Source of the DNA: Candidatus Altimarinota bacterium
GTDB lineage: Bacteria; Patescibacteriota; Gracilibacteria; Absconditabacterales; Absconditicoccaceae
Assembly: GCA_027062165.1 (NCBI GenBank)
Contig: JAMOTU010000235.1
Coordinates: 1 to 15,465, forward strand
Direction of reading: 5' to 3'
Length of the DNA: 15,465 nt
Shown here: positions 9,850 through 15,465 of the stretch, piece by piece
How the letters are laid out: each line of letters begins with the position of its first letter
How positions within the stretch are numbered: position 1 is the stretch's first letter
Notes under the pieces: model-generated
What the model was told of the DNA's origin: nothing
What the model saw: the letters and a program-made list of their open reading frames with translations, nothing else
Databases searched by the model: none
Made by a program: the position numbers and the translations under genes

Positions 9850-10173
9850 ATGACTTTGAGTCAAAGAATAAAAGTAAATTATAAGTTTGATAATATTACA
9901 GAAGCTTTACAAGAAGATATTAAAAAATTAGTGGAAAAAAATATAAATCAAAAATTAGACAGATATTTGAAAAAAATTCTTACTAAAGAAGATGCTGAAA
10001 TTATAATAGATATTGCTATAAAGAAAAATAAACAATGAAAATATGAGTGATCTTTTAGATTTGACTTGGATTGAAAGATGTTTATATATAAAAATGATGT
10101 ACCTTTTAAGAATATCAATGATTTGGTAAATCATGCTTTTGATCATTTAAAACAAAGTTTGTCAAAAAAGTAA
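9850..10173 (+). CDS. HPF/RaiA-family ribosome hibernation factor
   Basis: 107 residues, ATG 9850, TAA 10171-10173, with UGA-glycines in KQGKYEGSF and LDGKMF. The pattern (strand, helix with EDIKKLVEKNINQKLDRYLKKI, strand DAEIIIDIAI, strand SFRFDLDGKMFIYKN, final helix DLVNHAFDHLKQSLSKK) matches the beta-alpha-beta-beta-beta-alpha fold of HPF/RaiA (sigma-54 modulation) proteins, which bind the 30S decoding centre in stationary phase and block translation. The final DL..hAFdhLk.qL..k segment is the most family-like part. The length fits the short form with no C-terminal dimerisation domain. It lies 53 bp after the Clp ATPase gene and 43 bp before greA. The assignment rests on pattern and secondary structure, not on a catalytic motif. 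Confidence 0.72.
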
Positions 10174-10216
10174 GATAAAAATTTAAAATTTTATTTTATA
10201 AATTTAACGTTATAGT

Positions 10217-10684
10217 ATGACTGACAATATTCAATACCTTACAAAAGAAGGTTATGAGAAGTTAGTTGAAGAATTAAGAAAGTTAAAGGAAGAGGAATTA
10301 CCCAAAGTTTTAGAAACTTTAAAAGAAGCAATAGCTCAGTGAGATATTAGTGAAAATGCAGAATATGATTCTGCAATGGAAAGAAAAAATCAAATAGAAA
10401 TTAGAATAGCTCAACTTGAAGAAATAATTTCTAATGCAAAGATAATTGATGAATGAGAAAAAAGAGCTACTGTTGGATATTGATCAAAAGTAACTTTTGA
10501 AGACGATAAGGGAAGAGTGTGGGATGTTACTATTGTTTGATCTTCTGAGGTAGATGCTGATCAAAATGCATTTTCTCTGGAATCTCCTTTATGAAAAGCA
10601 TTGGCGTGAAAGAAAGCAGGAGATACAGTTGTTGTTAAAGCACCGAAAGGTAAGTATAAGATAAAGATTTTGAAAGTTGCTTAA
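10217..10684 (+). CDS. greA: Transcription elongation factor GreA
   Basis: 155 residues, ATG 10217, TAA 10682-10684; the usual length is about 158. GreA enters the RNA polymerase secondary channel and stimulates cleavage of backtracked RNA. The N-terminal coiled coil (EGYEKLVEELRKLKEEELP onward) carries QGDISENAEYDSA at 41-53, with Asp43 and Glu46 corresponding to the catalytic Asp41/Glu44 tip of the E. coli protein; the glycine before that Asp is UGA-coded. The C-terminal FKBP-like domain ends with ESPLGKALAGKKAGDTVVV, where both SPLG and LAG glycines are UGA. No clear Shine-Dalgarno is present; TAAATTTA lies 10 bp before the start. Confidence 0.97.
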
Positions 10685-10708
10685 AGTTTTATTTAATTAT
10701 TTTTTAAT

Positions 10709-11284
10709 ATGGATATTGCTTTAAGAGTTTTTATTAAACTCTTTTTGTGGCTTATTTTTTTTATTTTTATTTTAGTGTATGTAGTATTAGGATATAGATA
10801 TTATGATAATGTAGGTCTAATAAGAGCAAATTCTACTTTTACATTGTATTTTCCGGTTGAAAGTGGAGAAGTTTTAATTAATGAAAGACCTTACAAATTT
10901 TTAGAAAATAAACTCAATTTTTATAGTGTTTATAAATGAATTTATTGGGTAAAATATAAGAATAGTACTATAAATTTTTTTATTTCTGATAGTGATTATA
11001 GAGAATTTTTTATTTTCTCTGATTTTAAAGTTAAAACAATTGACAAGGATAATATAGATTTTGATGAATGTAAGAAATCAAAAAAAGACAATGTTTTATA
11101 TATAATTTGTTGAAGTAAATATAAAGTATATTTTGAAAAAATAAAAGATAAATTGTTTGTATGTGATAATAAATTTGTGAATTGTGACTTTGTATTAAGT
11201 TTTTCAGGTATTTTACTTGGACATAGATGATTTGATGTTTATTTTCTTTCGTGAGGAAAAATTTATAGATTAAGTTTTAAATAA
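10709..11284 (+). CDS. Membrane-anchored protein of unknown function
   Basis: 191 residues, ATG 10709, TAA 11282-11284, with four UGA-glycines. One strong hydrophobic helix at about 8-28 (LFLWLIFFIFILVYVVLGY) follows a short N-terminus, so the remaining roughly 160 residues are probably outside the membrane. The segment TLYFPVESGEVLINERPYKF is faintly PEGA-like, but too weak to assign. The C-terminal half contains four cysteines (121, 134, 152, 159) and alternating beta-type stretches (NVLYIICGSKYKVYFEK), and ends GGKIYRLSFK, which could suit a small beta-propeller-like or beta-sandwich fold. I do not recognise the family. It sits 24 bp after greA and 5 bp before the U32 gene, so it is likely co-transcribed with them. 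Confidence 0.75.
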
Positions 11285-11289
11285 ATATA

Positions 11290-12720
11290 ATGGCAAAAAA
11301 AATTCCTGAAATAGTTGCTCCTGGGGGGAGCTGGTCTAAAGCAGTGATAGCTGCTTTAAATGGGGCAGAAGCTGTATATGTCGGAGTTCCTTTTACATCA
11401 TTAAGAATGAGACAAAATAAAATTAAGACATTTGAACTTTTGAGAAAAACTATTGATGATATTCATAAAATAGGTGCAAAAGCTTATCTTACAATGAATA
11501 TTTTTCCTAGAAATATAGATATTAAAGTTTTTGAAAGTATAGTAGAAAGAATATCTGATCTTTGAGCAGATGCTATAATATTTTCTGATCCTGGGACTTA
11601 TAAAATAATTAGAAAATATTTGCCAGATATACCTTTACATCTTAGTACACAAACAAATACTTTAAATCGAGCAGCTGTTAAATTTTGGTATGATCTATGA
11701 GTTAAGAGAATAGTATTGGCTAGAGAACTTCATATAAAAGAGATAGAGGAAATAAAAAATAAAGTTCCTGATATGGAATTGGAAGTTTTTGTTCATGGTG
11801 CTATGTGTATGTCATATTCAGGAAGATGTCTGTTAGGTGAGTATTTTTCAGGTAGAGATGGTAATAAATGAGAATGTTCACACGTATGTAGATATAAGTT
11901 TAAAGTATATTTAGAAGAAGAAAAAAGGCCTTGAAGATTGTTTCAATTAGTGGAAGATGAGCAATGAAGTTATTTATTGTCGTCTAAAGATTTATGTACG
12001 ATTGAGAGACTATGAGAGCTTTTGAATATAGTAGATTGATTAAAGATAGAATGAAGAAGTAAATCAGAGTTTTATGTAGCTTCTACTGTTAAAGCTTATA
12101 GACATGTAAGAGATGCAATTCTTTCGTGAAAAAAAATTGATGAAGAAATAAAAAATTTGGTTTATAAAATACCTCATAGATATTATTGGGAGTGATTTTT
12201 GTTTAACGATATTAGATTTACTCCTGAAATGGAAATTACAGATTGAAAAGGAAATTTAAAAGAAGAGTTTCAAAAATTATCAGAAAATGATATTAGAAGA
12301 AAAATATACAATATTAAAGATGATATTTTGGAGAAAAAAAATATAAGAGAATTATTGGAAATTATAAAAGATGATGATATAAATTGCTGCGGAGATTTTC
12401 TACCAGGTTATACTTTATCAAGTATTACTTATGATAGAGCTTGACCGCTTAAAATAGGGCAATATTTGTGATATACATTCTCTACGCTAGATGATTATTT
12501 AGAAGGTAAAGAGTATAATATTTTAAATTTTGTTCCTAAAGATACGATATTTCCAGGTCAGCAATTGAACTTTATTGCTCCATATGGACTTTGAAAAGTG
12601 AAGATAGAAGGTATTTATGATTTAAACGAGAAGCCTTTGGATAAAGCTACTTGCAACTATCCAGTTGTTAAAATTAAATTTTCGAAGCCTTTAAGAGGTT
12701 TTGAGGTGTTTTATAAATAA
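11290..12720 (+). CDS. U32 peptidase-family protein, TrhP-like (tRNA hydroxylation)
   Basis: 476 residues, ATG 11290, TAA 12718-12720. The N-terminus PEIVAPGGSWSKAVIAALNGAEAVYVG and the central block FVHGAMCMSYSGRCLLGEY..GR..N.GECSHVCRY are signatures of the U32 family. Cys173, Cys180, Cys196 and Cys200 correspond to the cysteines proposed to hold an iron-sulphur cluster in TrhP (YegQ) and RlhA. TrhP makes 5-hydroxyuridine at the tRNA wobble position using prephenate; RlhA hydroxylates 23S rRNA. The C-terminal part (about 400-476, YLEGKEYNILNFVPKDTIFPGQQL) is the small beta-barrel seen at the end of TrhP-type members, which favours TrhP. A collagenase-like protease role is the older annotation and less likely. 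Arginyl-tRNA synthetase follows 15 bp downstream. Confidence 0.88.
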
Positions 12721-12735
12721 ATTTACTTTAGAATA

Positions 12736-14565
12736 ATGTATCCATATTTGGAGTTAGAAAAAGAAATTAAATCTGTTTTTAAAGATTTAAGGTTACCAGA
12801 TTTTGTATTAAAAAGTCCAAATGTTTCTGAAGTAGATTGGACAATTGATATAAAGTCTATATTTGATCTAAATAAAGATAAATTTACAAATATTAAAGAA
12901 ACATCTGATTTTATTTATAAAAAATTAAAAGAAAAGAATATTAGTTTTATAAAAGAAGTATCGCAACATTGAATTTTTATAAATTTAATAGTGACAGACG
13001 ATTATATAAGACAAATTTTAAATAATATTCCTGATAAAAAGATATTACCTGGTTATTTAAAGATAAATGCTATTGTTGATTATTCTTCCCCTAATATAGC
13101 TAAGCAAATGTCTATGTGACATTTTAGGGCTACTATTTTATGAGATGTTTTTGCTAATATTTTACAGCAACTTGATGCCAAAGTGATAAGATGGAATTAT
13201 ATTGGTGATTGGGGAACTCCTTTTTGAAAGTTAATATATTCTTATTTGTATTTTATGAATTTTTTGAAAAATCCAGAAAAAGTTGAAGAACTTCCTGATG
13301 ATATTAAACAAAAAGTTAAGGAAATATGAATAGGGCAAGATTTTATTAATAATTTAGAAAAAAATCCAATAGGTACTTTATGAAAATTGTATGCTTTTTT
13401 TAAAGATATTCCTGACTCTGACAAAGAAGAGAAAGCTAGATATTATTTTAAGAAACTTTCAGATAAAGATCCTGAGTATGTGGCTTTATGGGAAACTTTT
13501 AGGAAAATTTCTTTAGAGGAATTTCAAAAGATTTATGATATTTTGTGAGTTAAGTTTGATATCTATGAATGAGAATATTATGCTGAAAAGTATGTTCCAC
13601 AAGTAATAGATGATTTAGAAAAACAAGGTTATCTTATTGATAGTCAAGGAGCAAAGATAGTGGTGTTTAAGAAAGTTAATGAAGAATTTGTTCCTCTGAA
13701 GAAGGATCAGGTAAATTTGAAAGAAATTCAATGAAATAATAATAATTATGAAATCTTATTAATGAAAAAGAAAGATGGTACTACATTGTATGCTACTAGA
13801 GATTTAGCTATGATATGGATAAGGACTAAAAAAATAAATGCAGATAAGATTTATTATATTGTTTGAAAAGAGCAGACTTTACATTTCAAATTGGTATTTA
13901 GTTTAGCTGATGCATTATGATATATTAAAAAAGAGAATTTGATACATATTCCTTTTGGTTTGCTTCTTATTTGATGAAAGAAGATGTCCTCTAGAAAAGG
14001 AGATATAATAAAGGTCAAAGATGTAATAAAATTGGTAGTAGATAAAATATTGTCTGATTATGGAGATAGAATTGATAAAAATATAGCATTAAAATTGGCA
14101 ATAGCTGCTATTATAATTAATGATTTAAAAAATGATCCTATAAAGGATATAAATTTTGATATTAATAAAATGACACAATTGCAATGAGATACTGGTATAT
14201 ACCTTATCTATTCTTATGTTAGGTTGAAAAATTTGATAGGAAAAATAAAAGAAAGTTTACAAGTCAAAGAAGATGAATTTAAATTTGATTTACTTTCTAA
14301 AGAGGAAAAAGATTTATTAAAAGATTTGGAAAAATTTATTTATTATTATATTTTAGCTTATAAACAAGGAAAGCCTAATTTTATAATTAGTCATTTGTTT
14401 AAATTAGTAAAAGCATTTAATAGCCGATATTCTAATACCGAAAAGATTATCAATTTATCAGACGATTATAAAATTTCTAAATTAAATATGTTAAGAGCTA
14501 TAAAGAGTTATTTAGATATAGTTTTTACTACATTTAAGTTGCCTATTGATGTCGAAAGAATATAA
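12736..14565 (+). CDS. argS: Arginyl-tRNA synthetase
   Basis: 609 residues, ATG 12736, TAA 14563-14565. Class I synthetase that charges tRNA-Arg with arginine. DYSSPNIAKQMSMGHFRAT holds the HIGH-equivalent motif at 126-129 as SMGH, with Ser where many enzymes have His. NYIGDWGTPFG follows, then ATRDLA, and GGKKMSSRKGD with the KMSK-type loop at 416-421; both glycines before it are UGA-coded. The C-terminal helical anticodon-binding domain is intact, with YSYVRLKNL, AFNSRYSN and a normal end near LPIDVERI. The N-terminal tRNA D-loop-binding domain (about 1-110) is present but shorter than usual, with a weak resemblance. The 3' end overlaps the next gene by 17 bp, which suggests translational coupling. 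Confidence 0.97.
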
Positions 14566-15325
14566 AATAATTAGTCAGCTTAAGAATTTTTATAATATCG
14601 AAGCAGAAAAGTTTTCTTTGACTAGAAAGAAGAAGTGGCCAGAATTTAATTTTATTTTAGACGAGATAAAATCTTACTCCAAAGAGTGAAAGGTAAAAAT
14701 TTTAGAACTTTGATGTTGAGATGGTAGATTTTATTGATATTTGAAAGAAAATTTGGATATAAGTTTTGATTATGTATGAGTAGATATATCAGATAATCTT
14801 ATTAATATAGCTAAATCTAAATATAAATGAGATAAATATGCTAATTTTGTAGTAGATGAAATGTTTAATTATCTAAAATTAGAAGAACAGCAAAAATATG
14901 ATTTTGTAATATTGATAGCTTCTTTTCAACATATTCCTAGTGAAAATATGAGATTGTCGGTTTTAAAAGGAATATATAAAGTATTAAATTATTGAGGAAA
15001 AGTAATAATGACCAATTGGAGTTTTTCAAAATGGTTTTTAAAAAAATATTGGAAAGAGATAATAAAATCCTTTTTTAGAAGTATATTGACTTTTGGGAAT
15101 CGGAAGTGGAATGATATAAATGTGCCTTGGAAAACTGACAAATGATTAGTTTTAGAAAGATATTATCATATATTTACTTTGTCAGAATTAAAGAGCTTAT
15201 TAAACTTATCTTGATTTATTATTGAAAAATCATTTTTTATTGATAAATTTTGAAAAAATACTTTAGATTGGAAAAATGCTAGAAATTCTTTTATAGTTTG
15301 AAAAAAAGATATTTTATATACTTAA
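14549..15325 (+). CDS. Class I SAM-dependent methyltransferase (Trm9-like pattern)
   Basis: 258 residues, ATG 14549 (overlapping the argS end by 17 bp), TAA 15323-15325. Motif I is ILELGCGDGRFYG (51-63), with three of its four glycines coded by UGA. YVGVDIS follows with the acidic ribose-binding Asp, then FDVF-like DFVILIASFQHIPS (motif IV region) and VLNYGGKVIMTNWS. An N-terminal W-P-E-F segment before motif I, HIPS, and TNW after the GG turn together resemble the Trm9/ALKBH8-type tRNA wobble-uridine methyltransferases and related candidate-phylum proteins. The substrate cannot be read from the sequence. Its position directly after argS, near a tRNA-hydroxylase-like gene, is compatible with a tRNA substrate, but that is inference. 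The start is chosen as the first ATG in frame. Confidence 0.88.
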
Positions 15326-15339
15326 ATAAATTTTTTGTT

Positions 15340-15465
15340 ATGAGCAACGGTACAACAAAAATAAAACAAACTTTATGGGAAAAATTAGAGGACGATATAA
15401 AAGAATTGCCTAAGGGATTACAAACTTTATTGAGAAAATGATTAGAGAGATGATTTGTTACAGAA
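15340..15465 (+). CDS. Start of a possible primary sigma factor (truncated by window end)
   Basis: Forty-two codons from ATG 15340 run off the end of the window with no stop. The segment GLQTLLRKGLERGFVTE resembles the start of sigma-70 region 1.1, where LL..G...GFVT is typical, so RpoD is a reasonable guess. The conserved regions 2-4 lie outside the window, so this cannot be confirmed. It begins 14 bp after the methyltransferase stop, with a TAAATTTT stretch 5 bp before the start codon. UGA-glycines occur at residues 34 and 38. Confidence 0.6.

Noticed and set aside
11290..11565. UGA-free start of the U32 gene as a second codon-use island.
   Set aside because: It contains only about five glycines, so absence of UGA is not significant. 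A GGGGGG run at about 11323-11328 is unusual but short.
1..15465. CRISPR arrays, tRNA or rRNA genes, insertion sequences, toxin-antitoxin or defence genes.
   Set aside because: I saw no regularly spaced repeats, cloverleaf, rRNA-like segments, transposase motifs or terminal inverted repeats. The only long direct repeat is the coding 57-bp pair.

Overview
The window reads as a fragment of an AT-rich bacterial genome in which UGA encodes glycine (genetic code 25), as described for the candidate phyla Absconditabacteria (SR1) and Gracilibacteria (BD1-5). With UGA as a stop almost every gene breaks into pieces. With UGA as glycine, long intact proteins appear, and UGA falls on invariant glycines of well-known motifs: both Walker A loops of a Clp ATPase, SAM-binding motif I of two methyltransferases, the metallo-beta-lactamase core of RNase J, and GreA. 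All thirteen stop codons visible are UAA (twelve) or UAG (one). I cannot tell from this sequence which of the two phyla it is.

Layout. Positions 1-2697 (+) hold the C-terminal 898 residues of a large surface-type protein with an exact 57-bp repeat encoding a Cys/Asp-rich, calcium-binding-like motif. A GC-rich hairpin at 2717-2742 separates it from murA (2762-3988, -). A short region with a near-perfect sigma-70 promoter lies between murA and a two-helix membrane protein resembling PrgI (4073-4513, +). That gene runs tail to tail, with a 21-bp overlap, into a TrmR/YrrM-like O-methyltransferase (4493-5038, -).

From 5088 to the end everything is on the + strand and tightly packed: ribonuclease J (5088-6995), a 69-residue membrane protein (7047-7256), a ClpC-type AAA+ unfoldase (7244-9796), an HPF/RaiA-like ribosome hibernation factor (9850-10173), GreA (10217-10684), a membrane-anchored protein of unknown role (10709-11284), a U32 peptidase-family/TrhP-like protein (11290-12720), arginyl-tRNA synthetase (12736-14565), a SAM methyltransferase (14549-15325), and the first 42 codons of what may be the primary sigma factor (15340-15465). 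This is a run of gene-expression housekeeping: RNA decay, protein quality control, ribosome protection, transcription elongation, tRNA modification and charging.

I see no tRNA or rRNA gene, CRISPR array, insertion sequence or defence system. The most unusual points are the code itself, a 218-codon stretch of RNase J that completely avoids UGA for glycine while its flanks use UGA for most glycines, and the exact internal repeat of the surface protein. I found no convincing undescribed multi-gene system.
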